From Mycobacterium colombiense CECT 3035 (GTDB taxonomy: Bacteria > Actinomycetota > Actinomycetes > Mycobacteriales > Mycobacteriaceae), in NCBI RefSeq assembly GCF_002105755.1, contig NZ_CP020821.1, positions 124,001 through 188,000 of the forward strand: a stretch of DNA of 64,000 nt, given 5' to 3'. Position numbers and translations under genes: made by a program. A model generated the notes under the pieces. The model had not been told where the DNA came from. It saw nothing but the letters and a program-made list of their open reading frames with translations, and did not search any database. Positions within the stretch are counted from its first letter, which is position 1. Each line of letters begins with the position of its first letter. Of the stretch, positions 20,633 through 29,161 are shown piece by piece.

Positions 20633-21160
20633 TTGGAGTTGACCGTCGGGCGCGTGGTGAAAGCCCACGGCATCACCGGCGAGGTGGTCGTCGAGGTTCG
20701 CACCGACGACCCCGATGCCCGGTTTGCGCCGGGAAACGCGTTGCGCGCCAAGCATTCGCGTGCCGGCTGGGAGCGTGAGCTCACCGTCGAGAGCGCGCGC
20801 GAACACGGCGGACGGCTGCTGGTGCGGCTGGCCGGCGTCACGGATCGGGACGCCGCCGACGCGCTGCGCGGCACCCTGTTCGTGGTCGATTCGGAGGCCT
20901 TGCCCGCCATCGACGAGGCGGACACCTACTACGACCATCAGCTCGAAGGCCTGCGCGTGCGCACCATCGCCGGCGAGCAGGTCGGTGTCGTGGCCGAGGT
21001 GTTGCACACCGCCGCCGGTGAACTGCTGGCGGTACGGCAGGATGCGGGCGACGAGAAGCGGGAAGTGTTGGTGCCGTTCGTGTCCGCGATCGTCACCTCG
21101 GTGTCGCTGGACGACGGCACCGTCGACATCGATCCGCCCGAAGGCCTGTTGGACCTGTAG
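20633..21160 (+). CDS. rimM: Ribosome maturation factor RimM
   Basis: Assists assembly of the 30S head by binding S19, 175 residues. The N-terminal RimM barrel opens [27 protein letters not shown], and the C-terminal PRC-barrel contains [11 protein letters not shown] and [14 protein letters not shown] 20633 is chosen because it places MELTVGRVV at the start as in other mycobacteria; the ATG at 20622 is out of frame and a TTG two codons later is an alternative. It is the third gene of the rpsP operon. trmD starts 9 nt after its stop. Confidence 0.94.
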   Translation: MELTVGRVVKAHGITGEVVVEVRTDDPDARFAPGNALRAKHSRAGWERELTVESAREHGGRLLVRLAGVTDRDAADALRGTLFVVDSEALPAIDEADTYYDHQLEGLRVRTIAGEQVGVVAEVLHTAAGELLAVRQDAGDEKREVLVPFVSAIVTSVSLDDGTVDIDPPEGLLDL

Positions 21161-21169
21161 GCCTCCGAT

Positions 21170-21895
21170 ATGAGAATCGACGTCGTCACGATCTTTCCGT
21201 CCTATCTGGACCCGCTGCGGCAATCGTTGCCGGGCAAGGCGATTCAGTCCGGCCTTGTCGATCTGGCGGTGCACGACCTGCGGCGCTGGACGCATGACGT
21301 GCACCGATCGGTCGACGATTCCCCCTACGGCGGCGGCCCCGGGATGGTGATGAAGGCGCCGGTGTGGGGTGAGGCGCTGGATGAAATCGCTTCCGAGGAA
21401 ACACTTTTGGTCGTCCCCACCCCCGCAGGCCGGTTGTTCACGCAGGCGACGGCAGCGCGCTGGAGCGCCGAGTCCCACCTGGTGTTCGCGTGCGGCCGCT
21501 ACGAGGGCATCGACCAGCGGGTCATCGACGACGCCGCGCGGCGGATGCGGGTCGAGGAGGTCTCGATCGGCGACTACGTGCTGCCCGGCGGCGAGTCGGC
21601 GGCCGTGGTGATGATCGAGGCCGTGTTGCGGCTGCTCGACGGCGTGCTCGGCAATCCCGCGTCGCACCGCGAGGATTCGCACTCGCCGGCGCTGGACCGG
21701 CGCCTGGAGGGGCCCAGCTACACCCGGCCGCCGAGCTGGCGCGGACTCGAGGTCCCCGAGGTGCTGCTGTCGGGCGACCACGCGCGGATCGCCGCGTGGC
21801 GCCGGGAGATCTCGCTGCAGCGCACCCGCGAACGCCGGCCCGAACTGCTCGAGCCCGGCCGTCGGGTCGAGCCGGACGACGATCGGACTCCTTAG
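21170..21895 (+). CDS. trmD: tRNA (guanine-N1-)-methyltransferase TrmD
   Basis: SPOUT-class methyltransferase making m1G37 in tRNAs, preventing +1 frameshifting; essential in most bacteria. The 241 residues show the N-terminal [16 protein letters not shown], the knot motifs [15 protein letters not shown] and [16 protein letters not shown], and the interdomain loop HREDSHS. ATG 21170. Its stop overlaps the stop of convergent lppW by two bases (21893-21894). No terminator hairpin was seen between them. Confidence 0.97.
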   Translation: MRIDVVTIFPSYLDPLRQSLPGKAIQSGLVDLAVHDLRRWTHDVHRSVDDSPYGGGPGMVMKAPVWGEALDEIASEETLLVVPTPAGRLFTQATAARWSAESHLVFACGRYEGIDQRVIDDAARRMRVEEVSIGDYVLPGGESAAVVMIEAVLRLLDGVLGNPASHREDSHSPALDRRLEGPSYTRPPSWRGLEVPEVLLSGDHARIAAWRREISLQRTRERRPELLEPGRRVEPDDDRTP

Positions 21896-22869
21896 AGCCC
21901 GTGTCGGGGCGCGTCGATGCGGCCCTCGGGAAAGATCGTCTTCACCGCGCGGGTGATGGTGTCGCGGGCGGTGGCGTCGTCGGCGGGCTGCAGGGACTGG
22001 ACCACCATGATGTAGCGGTGGTCGGCCCCGATCACGCCGGTGGACAGGTGCATCCAGTCGCTGCCGATGCAGCACATCCAGCCCTGCTTGACCGCGACCG
22101 GCTCGGCGTACAGACCGTCCGGGATGCCGAACCGCTGCGGGTAGCCGTCGAGCCCGTTGGGGGTGGACTGCGCCAGGTCGTTGACGATGATCTTGGCGTC
22201 ATCGGCCGGTAGGCCGCCCGAGCCGTCCAGCAGCATCTCGTAGTAGCGGATCAGGTCGGTCACCGAGCTCATGGTGTTCCACCACCGCCCATCGCTGGGC
22301 GGGGTGGTGGAGGACAGGCCGTAGCGAGACGCGACCTCCGTGATGATCGCGGCCCCACCGCCCTGTCCCCAGAACCTCTCGGCCGCGCCGTCGTCGGATG
22401 ACTGCAGCATGATGTCCAGGGCCTGGCGGTCATCGGCGCTCAGCGGCGTCTTGCCCTCGGACTCGTGCAGCAGCAGATCGTCGGCGATGAACAGCTTGGC
22501 CACCGACGCGGTGCCGACGACCTGGCTGTTGCCGTTGGAGACCAGCTGATGGGTGCTGCGATCGAGGATGGCCACCGACAGGGCGGCGCCGTTGCCGGCG
22601 GCCTCGTCGGCGGCCTGCTGCACGCGGGCCTGCAACTGGCCGAATCCCGGGCCCGGTAGCGCCTGGGCCGGCTGCGGGGGCGTGGCCGCTTCGAGCATCA
22701 GCGCGGTCGGCTGCGGGGTAGTCGAGGTGGGCGGCGCGGAGATGACCCGGACGGGAGCGGTGACCGGCAGGCTGTACACCTTCGCCTGCACCAGCGCCTC
22801 GGAACCGGCGGCAACCACCAACGTCACCGCCGCGGTGGCGGTGAACAGCGTCAGCGGACGGACCCGCAA
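21892..22869 (-). CDS. lppW: LppW-type secreted serine beta-lactamase-fold protein, lipobox cysteine absent
   Basis: Exported protein, 325 residues, matching M. tuberculosis LppW (Rv2905) in fold and position. It has an N-terminal signal ([20 protein letters not shown]), a Pro/Thr-rich linker, and a penicillin-interacting fold with [15 protein letters not shown] (SxxK) and [10 protein letters not shown] in the place of KTG. Where the lipoprotein has, as I recall, AGC, this protein has AGS, so the acylated cysteine is missing and lipidation is not expected. TTG 22869 has GAGGAG 7 nt upstream. Enzymatic activity is unproven because the third motif is KQG. Confidence 0.85.
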   Translation of the reverse strand: MRVRPLTLFTATAAVTLVVAAGSEALVQAKVYSLPVTAPVRVISAPPTSTTPQPTALMLEAATPPQPAQALPGPGFGQLQARVQQAADEAAGNGAALSVAILDRSTHQLVSNGNSQVVGTASVAKLFIADDLLLHESEGKTPLSADDRQALDIMLQSSDDGAAERFWGQGGGAAIITEVASRYGLSSTTPPSDGRWWNTMSSVTDLIRYYEMLLDGSGGLPADDAKIIVNDLAQSTPNGLDGYPQRFGIPDGLYAEPVAVKQGWMCCIGSDWMHLSTGVIGADHRYIMVVQSLQPADDATARDTITRAVKTIFPEGRIDAPRHGL

Positions 22870-23211
22870 TTCGACTCCTCAGGCGTGACCTCGACACAGT
22901 GCAACAGCGGGTCCGTCGCGCCACCTGCACCGGCCATCACGCTGCCGCGCGGGTAGCGCGTTCTGACCCCAGTCATATGTACCATTTACCAGCGCGTTTG
23001 GCGCGTTGTGAACCGCCGACTCGCTGTGATTTTCGCAGCACGCGCCCCGTCTGGCACAATTGACCAGTTGTCTCCAGCGGTTGCAGGCCGGTTGGGCCGT
23101 TTTCCGCCCGCTGCGAGATACGCCAGAAAGCCAAAACCATCGGCTGGGCGACGGCCTCACACCTGCGTGTGGGTAGCTGCCGTCGGCCGCGACCTCAAGG
23201 AAGTGTCTCGC
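22870..23211. promoter_or_regulatory. Divergent lppW/rplS intergenic region with rplS promoter core and leader hairpin
   Basis: This 342-bp gene-free stretch holds the TCTGGCACAAT motif at 23050-23060, identical to the one before rpsP. A leader of about 150 nt follows. Just before the RBS (AAGGAAG, about 23198) lies a two-tier hairpin: CGACGGC (23149-23155) pairs with GCCGTCG (23179-23185), and an inner CACAC-CTGC-GTGTG. Its position suits translational feedback on rplS, but that is inference. The lppW promoter must also lie here; none was identified. Confidence 0.5.
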
Positions 23212-23553
23212 ATGAACCGGCTGGACTTCGTCGATCAGGCGTCGCTGCGCGACGATATCCCGGTGTTCGGCCCGGGCGACACCATCAACGTGCACGTCAA
23301 GGTCATCGAGGGCGCCAAGGAGCGCATCCAGGTGTTCAAGGGCGTGGTGATCCGTCGCCAGGGCGGCGGCATCCGCGAGACCTTCACCGTGCGCAAGGAG
23401 AGCTACGGCGTGGGCGTCGAGCGGACCTTCCCGGTGCACTCGCCCAACATCGACCACATCGAGGTGGTGACCCGCGGTGACGTCCGCCGCGCGAAGCTGT
23501 ACTACCTGCGTGAACTGCGTGGCAAGAAGGCCAAGATCAAGGAGAAGCGCTGA
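23212..23553 (+). CDS. rplS: 50S ribosomal protein L19
   Basis: Large-subunit protein at the 30S/50S interface, 113 residues, the normal length. The signature is [21 protein letters not shown] and [18 protein letters not shown]; the C-terminus [14 protein letters not shown] is typical. ATG 23212 follows AAGGAAG. In many bacteria rplS closes the rpsP-rimM-trmD operon; here lppW lies between on the other strand, and rplS has its own promoter-like motif matching that of rpsP. lepB follows 94 nt downstream. Confidence 0.97.
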   Translation: MNRLDFVDQASLRDDIPVFGPGDTINVHVKVIEGAKERIQVFKGVVIRRQGGGIRETFTVRKESYGVGVERTFPVHSPNIDHIEVVTRGDVRRAKLYYLRELRGKKAKIKEKR

Positions 23554-23647
23554 GCCGGGACGCCTTGGCGGCGCTGCTGATTCGTCCCACCGTTTCTGCG
23601 GTGCGCCGGTTTAGGCGGCCCCCACGTGCGCTGGCTACGCTGATCTC

Positions 23648-24553
23648 GTGACCGATACCGCGGATTCATCGAAGCCCGAGCCCCACGCCGGCGAGTCAGA
23701 TCCGAAGGTCTCTACCCGCGCCCCGGAGACGCCCCCCGACGAGGCCGCGACGGCCGCCGGATCGATCCCCGAGCCGGGGCCTGCGGCGAAGGCGCCCGGC
23801 GAGGGCGAACCGGAGGAGCCCAAGCGTTCGACGCTGCGCGAATTCGCGCTCTTGGCGGTGATCGCCGTCGTCCTCTACTACGTGATGCTGACGTTCGTGG
23901 CGCGGCCCTACCTGATCCCGTCGGAATCCATGGAGCCCACGCTGCACGGGTGCACCGGCTGCGTGGGCGACCGGATCATGGTCGACAAGGTCAGCTACCG
24001 CTTCAGCGCGCCGAGTCCCGGTGACGTCATCGTCTTCAAAGGCCCGCCGCCGTGGAACCTGGGCTACAAGTCGATCCGGTCCAACAACACCGTGCTGCGC
24101 TGGGTGCAGAACGCGCTGTCCTTCGTCGGCTTCGTGCCGCCGGACGAGAACGACCTGGTCAAACGCGTCATCGCGGTGGGCGGGCAGACGGTGCAATGCC
24201 GCGCCGACACCGGGTTGACGGTCGACGGCAAGCCGCTGAAGGAACCGTACCTGGATCGCACCACGATGGCCGCCGACCCGTCGGTGTACCCCTGCCTGGG
24301 CAGCGAGTTCGGGCCGGTTCACGTCCCGGCCGGACGGCTGTGGGTGATGGGCGACAACCGGACGCACTCGGCGGATTCGCGGGCCCACTGCACCAGCGTG
24401 CCGGCCGAGGCCCTCAAGGGTGTGCTGTGCACCGGCGACCCGACGTCGGGAACCGTGCCGGTGTCCAACGTGATCGGAAAAGCCAGGTTCATCGTGTGGC
24501 CGCCGTCCCGATGGGGCGGCGTGGGATCGGTGAACCCGCAGCAGAATCGGTAG
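23648..24553 (+). CDS. lepB: Signal peptidase I
   Basis: Membrane serine/lysine protease that removes signal peptides from Sec and Tat substrates, 301 residues. A disordered acidic N-terminus precedes one transmembrane helix (about 66-84, [19 protein letters not shown]). Box [10 protein letters not shown] carries the catalytic Ser (about 94), [15 protein letters not shown] supplies the general-base Lys (about 173), and [14 protein letters not shown] is box E. A cysteine pair (HGCTGCVGD) follows the active Ser. GTG 23648 is in good register with the family. rnhB begins 2 nt after its stop. Confidence 0.96.
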   Translation: MTDTADSSKPEPHAGESDPKVSTRAPETPPDEAATAAGSIPEPGPAAKAPGEGEPEEPKRSTLREFALLAVIAVVLYYVMLTFVARPYLIPSESMEPTLHGCTGCVGDRIMVDKVSYRFSAPSPGDVIVFKGPPPWNLGYKSIRSNNTVLRWVQNALSFVGFVPPDENDLVKRVIAVGGQTVQCRADTGLTVDGKPLKEPYLDRTTMAADPSVYPCLGSEFGPVHVPAGRLWVMGDNRTHSADSRAHCTSVPAEALKGVLCTGDPTSGTVPVSNVIGKARFIVWPPSRWGGVGSVNPQQNR

Positions 24554-24555
24554 CC

Positions 24556-25275
24556 ATGGCCACGACGTGGCCGCCGCGGACGGTGATCCGGAAGTCGTCG
24601 GGGTTGCGCACCCTGGAGTCGGCGCTGTACCGCAGCGGGTTGGGCCCGGTGGCGGGCGTCGACGAGGTGGGTCGCGGCGCCTGCGCCGGACCGCTGGTGG
24701 TGGCGGCCTGCGTGCTCGGCCCCGGACGAATGGAAAGCCTTGCAGCGCTTGATGATTCCAAGAAGCTCACGGAGGCCGCCCGGGAGAAGCTGTTCCCACT
24801 CATCCGCCGCTACGCGCTGGCCTACCACGTGGTGTTCATCCCGCCGGCCGAGGTGGATCGGCGCGGCGTGCACGTCGCCAACATCGAAGGGATGCGCCGC
24901 GCCGTCGCCGGGCTGTCGGTGCGGCCCGGCTACGTGCTGAGCGACGGCTTCCGGGTGCCCGGGCTGGCCGTCCCGTCGCTCCCGGTGATCGGCGGCGACG
25001 CGGTCGCGGCGTGCATCGCGGCGGCCAGCGTGCTGGCGAAGGTCAGCCGCGACCGGCTGATGGTCGCGATGGAGGCCGACCATCCCGGCTACGGCTTCGC
25101 CCTGCACAAGGGCTACAGCACGCCCGCGCACAGCACGGCGCTGGCGCGGCTGGGCCCCTGCCCCGAGCATCGTTATTCGTTCATCAACGTGCGGCGGGTG
25201 GCCAACGGGTCGGGCGAACGGGTGGTGGCCGACTGCCAACCGGACCCACCGATGGAGCGCGACGGATATCGGTGA
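24556..25275 (+). CDS. rnhB: Ribonuclease HII
   Basis: Removes RNA from RNA:DNA hybrids and misincorporated ribonucleotides, 239 residues. Catalytic acidic residues sit in [23 protein letters not shown] (DE pair), VLSDGFRVP and [19 protein letters not shown]. The GRG motif confirms type II. ATG 24556 is 2 nt after the lepB stop, giving translational coupling. The C-terminal tail after HRYSFINV is short and charged. Confidence 0.95.
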   Translation: MATTWPPRTVIRKSSGLRTLESALYRSGLGPVAGVDEVGRGACAGPLVVAACVLGPGRMESLAALDDSKKLTEAAREKLFPLIRRYALAYHVVFIPPAEVDRRGVHVANIEGMRRAVAGLSVRPGYVLSDGFRVPGLAVPSLPVIGGDAVAACIAAASVLAKVSRDRLMVAMEADHPGYGFALHKGYSTPAHSTALARLGPCPEHRYSFINVRRVANGSGERVVADCQPDPPMERDGYR

Positions 25276-25342
25276 GGAAAGATGGGGCCAGGGTCCCGGG
25301 GACACTATGTGGGAGAAGGACGTCTGAGCGGATGAGTGGCAG

Positions 25343-25648
25343 ATGAGTGCAGAAGATCTCGAAAAGTATGAAACCGAGATGGAGCTCTCGCTGTACCGCG
25401 AATACAAGGACATCGTCGGCCAGTTCAGCTACGTCGTGGAGACCGAACGGCGCTTCTACCTGGCCAACAGCGTGGAGATGACGCCGCGCAACGCCGACGG
25501 CGAGGTCTACTTCGAGCTGCGGCTGTCCGACGCCTGGGTGTGGGACATGTACCGGCCGGCGCGGTTCGTCAAGCAGGTGCGCGTGGTCACCTTCAAGGAC
25601 GTCAACATCGAAGAGGTCGAGAAGCCCGAGCTGCGGCTGCCCGAGTAG
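25343..25648 (+). CDS. DUF2469 family conserved protein (Rv2901c-like)
   Basis: Conserved actinobacterial protein of 101 residues, MSAEDLEKYETEMELSLYRE at the N-terminus, with acidic and aromatic-rich sequence (SDAWVWDMYRPARFVKQVRVVTFKDVNIEEVEKPEL). The biochemical function is unknown. It is consistently placed after lepB-rnhB in actinobacteria, hinting at a secretion- or RNA-linked role, but that is only context. ATG 25343. No membrane segment or signal peptide. Confidence 0.9.
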   Translation: MSAEDLEKYETEMELSLYREYKDIVGQFSYVVETERRFYLANSVEMTPRNADGEVYFELRLSDAWVWDMYRPARFVKQVRVVTFKDVNIEEVEKPELRLPE

Positions 25649-25651
25649 CCG

Positions 25652-26422
25652 CTACGCGTTCGGCGGAAGCGGGTTGTCGCCGGGCACCGGCAGCTGGCCA
25701 CGCTGCTCGATGACCTCCCGGGCGACGTCGGCGAGCTTGATGTTCAGCGCCTGGGAGTGGCGCCGCAACAGGTCGAAGGCGTGTTCCTCGTTCATGTCGT
25801 GCAGCATCATCAGCATGCCGACGGCCTTGCCGATCTCACGGTTGCTCAGCAGCCCGCGCCGCAGGCTCGCCGCGTCCTCGCCCTTGTTGACGGCGTTGAT
25901 CGCGACGCTGGCGAACGCGGCCAGCACCGCCGCCCGCCCCGCGGATTCGGCGTCGAACATGTTCGGTGTGTCGCTGAACAGATTCAGCGCAGCGCCTTTG
26001 CGTTTGTCGACCAGCAGCCGGAACCCCATCGCGCCGCGCACCGGTGTCTCGGCGACCAGGACGGCCGCCAGCTTCGGCCACAGCGACGGCGTGGTCAGGT
26101 CCGGGTCTATCTGGGGTGTCTCTTCCTCGATCGCGTCGATACACGGGCCGTCGCCGGCACGCCGTTCGAGCTCGTCGATTGCCTGCGCCAGCCGGTCACT
26201 GGCGCCGACGGTGACGTATTTGTCGTTCTCGCGCACCAACAGGCTGGCGTGGTCGCAGCCGCGGACGGTCAAGGTGGCGGCGATGCAGATGGCGGCATAC
26301 ATCTGGTTGGCGTCGGAGCCCTGATAGATGATCTCGGCGAGCGCGGCGAAAACCGTCCCGGGGTCGGCCTTCTCCCCGCCATTCACGGACGCGTCCGCGC
26401 CGGTCCTCGATTCGTCCGCCAT
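25652..26422 (-). CDS. GAF-ANTAR domain regulator
   Basis: Putative RNA-binding antiterminator, 256 residues. Residues about 25-175 form a GAF-like sensor domain (TVFAALAEIIYQGSDANQMY...). The C-terminal ANTAR domain reads LLSNREIGKAVGMLMMLHDMNEEHAFDLLRRHSQ, with the three-helix spacing typical of the family. ANTAR proteins bind dual-hexaloop RNA motifs and prevent termination; GAF-ANTAR proteins are common in mycobacteria. The ligand is unknown. ATG 26422. In M. tuberculosis fdhF is at this place as I recall, so this gene marks a synteny change. It is convergent with the DUF2469 gene, 3 nt apart. Confidence 0.9.
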   Translation of the reverse strand: MADESRTGADASVNGGEKADPGTVFAALAEIIYQGSDANQMYAAICIAATLTVRGCDHASLLVRENDKYVTVGASDRLAQAIDELERRAGDGPCIDAIEEETPQIDPDLTTPSLWPKLAAVLVAETPVRGAMGFRLLVDKRKGAALNLFSDTPNMFDAESAGRAAVLAAFASVAINAVNKGEDAASLRRGLLSNREIGKAVGMLMMLHDMNEEHAFDLLRRHSQALNIKLADVAREVIEQRGQLPVPGDNPLPPNA

Positions 26423-26731
26423 GCTGGGCCTCGTTTTCTGCGGTGCGTTCTCTGCGGTGTCGGACCGCTTTCGATCGCCGTAAATTATCGGTTGCCGAGA
26501 CCAGCCTTACACCCGGTTTCGTCTGGTTGCGGCCAATCCGCGGGCATCTTGTTGGTCACCGTCGACCGCCAAGCTACCGCTGAGAAAGCGGTAGGCGCGC
26601 ACTCCAGCCGCTCACGAACCGCGAGACGCTGGAAAGATGGTTCTACCACGCGCCGATCGCGCGCGCCCGGGGGCTCGGTGAGGTTCCGCACGCCCGGGTT
26701 TCGGCAGGCAGCGGTAGGGAAGGACGTTCTG
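26423..26731. other. Divergent intergenic region, ANTAR regulator / epimerase
   Basis: 309 bp without a credible gene. The part next to the ANTAR gene is relatively AT-rich (GTAAATTATCGG, about 26480) and carries three CTGCGGTG/GTTCTCTGCGG-like repeats at 26438-26460. AGGGAAGGA (26716-26724) is the RBS of the epimerase gene. I see no dual-hexaloop ANTAR target or clear -35/-10 pair. Confidence 0.4.
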
Positions 26732-27712
26732 ATGGGAGTGACCGTCGCGGTGACCGGGCCGACCGGCGAGATCGGCCTCTCCGCGGTGACGGCGCTGGAA
26801 CGCGAACCCGCCGTCGACGCGATCATCGGGATGGCTCGCCGTCCGTTCGACCCGCCGTCGCGCGGCTGGCTGAAGACCACCTATCAGCAGGGCGACATCC
26901 TGGACCGCGAGGCCGTCGACGCCCTGGTCGCGCAGGCCGACGTGGTGATCCACCTGGCCTTCATGATCATGGGTTCGCGTGACGAGAGCGCCCGGGTGAA
27001 TCTGGAAGGTTCCCGCAACGTGTTCGAGGCGACGGTGGCCGCCGAGCGGCCCCGCCGCCTGGTCTACACCTCGTCGGTGGCGGCGTACGGCTACCACTCC
27101 GACAACCCCACCCCGCTGACCGAGGACGTGCCGGCCCGGGGATCCGAGGAGCACTACTACTCGGCGCAGAACGCGGCGTCCGAGGCGCTGCTCGCCGAGA
27201 TCACCAAGGACTCGGCGCTCGAGGTGTTCGTGTTGCGGCCGTGCGTGGTCGCCGGGCCCAAAGCCACCGCGCTGGCCGACGCAATGCCGTGGAATCAGCT
27301 GCCCGGCCCGATGCGGGCCGTGGTCAAAGCCGTCCCGGCGCTGAAGCCGGTGGTGCCGGATCCGGGCTTCCCGCTGCAACTGGTTCACCACGACGACGTC
27401 GCGGCAGCGATCGCGCTGGCGGCCACCGCCCCGGCCCCGCCGGGTGCGTACAACATCGCCGGCGACGGGGTCGTAACGGTGGGCGACGTGGCCAGGGCGC
27501 TGGGCGGACGCCCGGTGCGGGTCCCCGCGGTCGCCGCCACGGCGGCCTCCGCGGCGATCTCGCGGGTGCCGCTGGTGCCGTCCATGCTCGAGTGGCTGCA
27601 CACCGCGCGGACGTCGATGGTGATGGACACCACCAAGGCCAAGACCCAGCTGGGCTGGCGGCCGCTGCACTCGTCGGCCGAGACGCTGGAAGCGCTGGCC
27701 GCGGGGACGTGA
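26732..27712 (+). CDS. NAD-dependent epimerase/dehydratase family protein
   Basis: Extended short-chain dehydrogenase fold, 326 residues. The cofactor motif is VTGPTGEIGLSAV at the extreme N-terminus, VIHLAFMIMGSRDES lies in the position of the NNAG-like strand, and the catalytic Tyr lies in YYSAQNAASEALL (YxxxN in place of YxxxK, so catalysis may be altered). The substrate may be a nucleotide sugar or a lipid-linked group; not assignable. ATG 26732 has AGGGAAGGA upstream. It is divergent from the ANTAR gene and precedes fdhD by 80 nt. Confidence 0.85.
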   Translation: MGVTVAVTGPTGEIGLSAVTALEREPAVDAIIGMARRPFDPPSRGWLKTTYQQGDILDREAVDALVAQADVVIHLAFMIMGSRDESARVNLEGSRNVFEATVAAERPRRLVYTSSVAAYGYHSDNPTPLTEDVPARGSEEHYYSAQNAASEALLAEITKDSALEVFVLRPCVVAGPKATALADAMPWNQLPGPMRAVVKAVPALKPVVPDPGFPLQLVHHDDVAAAIALAATAPAPPGAYNIAGDGVVTVGDVARALGGRPVRVPAVAATAASAAISRVPLVPSMLEWLHTARTSMVMDTTKAKTQLGWRPLHSSAETLEALAAGT

Positions 27713-27792
27713 GAGCGGTGTTGTTCCCGGCGGCCGCATGCCGGGTAGTTTGATCCGGTGGGGTTCCAGCGTTCTGGCGGTGAAATCGCCTA

Positions 27793-28614
27793 GTGGGGCA
27801 CGTAACGTCGCGCCGGCGGGTCACGCATCTGACCGCAGAGGAGGCGGTCACCCGAGCGGAGACCCTGGTCGTCGAGGAGCCGCTGGAGATCCGGGTCGAC
27901 GGCGCGGCCGTCACCGTGACGATGCGGACTCCGGGATCGGATTTCGAACTCGCCCAAGGCTTTCTGCTCACCGAAGGCGTCATCGCGGGCCGTGACGACG
28001 TGCACAGCATCCGCTATTGCGCCGGGCGCGACGACGAGGGCGCCAACACCTACAACGTGCTGGACGTGACGCTGGCGCCCGGGGTGGAGAAACCCGGCCT
28101 CGACGTCACCCGCAACTTCTACACCACCTCGTCGTGCGGGGTCTGCGGCAAGGCGTCGCTGGACGCGGTGCGACTGACCAGCCGGTTCGCGCCGGGTGCC
28201 GACCGCGCGACCGTGGCGGCGGAGACCCTCAAGGCGATGCCCGACCAATTGCGTTCGGCGCAAAAGGTTTTCGACAGCACCGGTGGCCTGCACGCCGCCG
28301 CTTTGTTCGGGGTGGACGGCACAATGCTGGTGGTCCGCGAGGACGTCGGGCGACACAACGCGGTCGACAAGGTGATCGGCTGGGCGACCGAGCACGAGCG
28401 GATACCGTTGCAGGTCTCGGTGTTGCTGGTCAGCGGGCGGGCATCGTTCGAGCTGACACAGAAGGCCGTGATGGCCGGCATCCCGGTGCTGGCGGCGGTG
28501 TCCGCGCCGTCGTCGCTGGCGGTATCGCTGGCCGAGGAGTCCGGCATCACGCTGGTGGCGTTCTTGCGGGAGGACTCGATGAACATCTACACCCGGGCGG
28601 ACCGGATCACCTAG
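27793..28614 (+). CDS. fdhD: Formate dehydrogenase accessory sulfurtransferase FdhD
   Basis: Transfers sulfur from IscS to the bis-MGD molybdenum cofactor, needed for formate dehydrogenase activity, 273 residues. The catalytic CxxC is in [15 protein letters not shown]. Other family blocks are [25 protein letters not shown] and [18 protein letters not shown] 27793 has no strong RBS. In M. tuberculosis it adjoins fdhF as I recall; no molybdo-enzyme gene is present in this window, so its client must be encoded elsewhere. The stop is followed by copy 2 of the 45-bp repeat. Confidence 0.94.
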   Translation: MGHVTSRRRVTHLTAEEAVTRAETLVVEEPLEIRVDGAAVTVTMRTPGSDFELAQGFLLTEGVIAGRDDVHSIRYCAGRDDEGANTYNVLDVTLAPGVEKPGLDVTRNFYTTSSCGVCGKASLDAVRLTSRFAPGADRATVAAETLKAMPDQLRSAQKVFDSTGGLHAAALFGVDGTMLVVREDVGRHNAVDKVIGWATEHERIPLQVSVLLVSGRASFELTQKAVMAGIPVLAAVSAPSSLAVSLAEESGITLVAFLREDSMNIYTRADRIT

Positions 28615-28622
28615 CCCGATTG

Positions 28623-28667
28623 GCGGCGACCCGTGGCGCCCGGCTACGCCGCGCTTGCGATCGCCGC
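28623..28667. repeat. 45-bp dispersed repeat, copy 2
   Basis: Begins 9 nt after the fdhD stop. Terminal inverted repeats are GCGGCGA (28623-28629) and TCGCCGC (28661-28667). Compared with copies 1 and 3, the T-A pair near the ends is replaced by C-G, a compensatory change; two further differences lie at element positions 12-13. The direct repeat CCGATTG flanks it (28616-28622 and 28671-28677), after which the element starts again for 8 nt. Confidence 0.85.
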
Positions 28668-28783
28668 TCGCCGATTGGCGGCGACTGTGGATGGGCGCCG
28701 CACTGGGGATAACCGGCCGTTCCGCGGGCCGCGGGTCGCGATGCCGGCCCCGCCCGTCGGGGGGATCGGGCACGGTGACCCCC

Positions 28784-29161
28784 ATGACGACCGAAACGAC
28801 GATGACCCGGATCCAGCTGGGGGCGATGGGCGAGGCGCTGGCCGCGGACCACCTGATGCGGATGGGCTTCCGGATCGTGGCGCGCAACTGGCGCTGCCGC
28901 TACGGCGAACTCGACATCATCGCCCGCGACGACGCCACGTCGACGGTGGTGTTCGTCGAGGTGAAGACCCGCACCGGGGACGGATACGGGGGGCTGGCCT
29001 ACGCCGTCACCCCGCGCAAGGTGCTCCGGTTGCGCAGGCTGGCCGGCCTGTGGCTGGCCGGCCAGGACCAGCGCTGCGCGGCGATCCGCATCGACGTGAT
29101 CGGCGTGCGGGTCGGGCGCCGCCGCACCCCCGAGATCACCCACCTGCGAGGGATCGGCTGA
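28784..29161 (+). CDS. YraN/UPF0102 family nuclease-fold protein (Rv2898c-like)
   Basis: Small protein of 125 residues with a PD-(D/E)xK-type core: YGELDIIARDD...VVFVEVKTRTGDGYGG, followed by AVTPRKVLRLRRLAGLWL. This fold resembles Holliday-junction resolvases, and the family sits beside comM and dprA in many bacteria, so a DNA-processing role is likely but unproven. ATG 28784 was chosen over GTG 28775 because it opens the conserved region closely; both are possible. Its stop overlaps the comM start by one base (TGATG). Confidence 0.88.
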   Translation: MTTETTMTRIQLGAMGEALAADHLMRMGFRIVARNWRCRYGELDIIARDDATSTVVFVEVKTRTGDGYGGLAYAVTPRKVLRLRRLAGLWLAGQDQRCAAIRIDVIGVRVGRRRTPEITHLRGIG

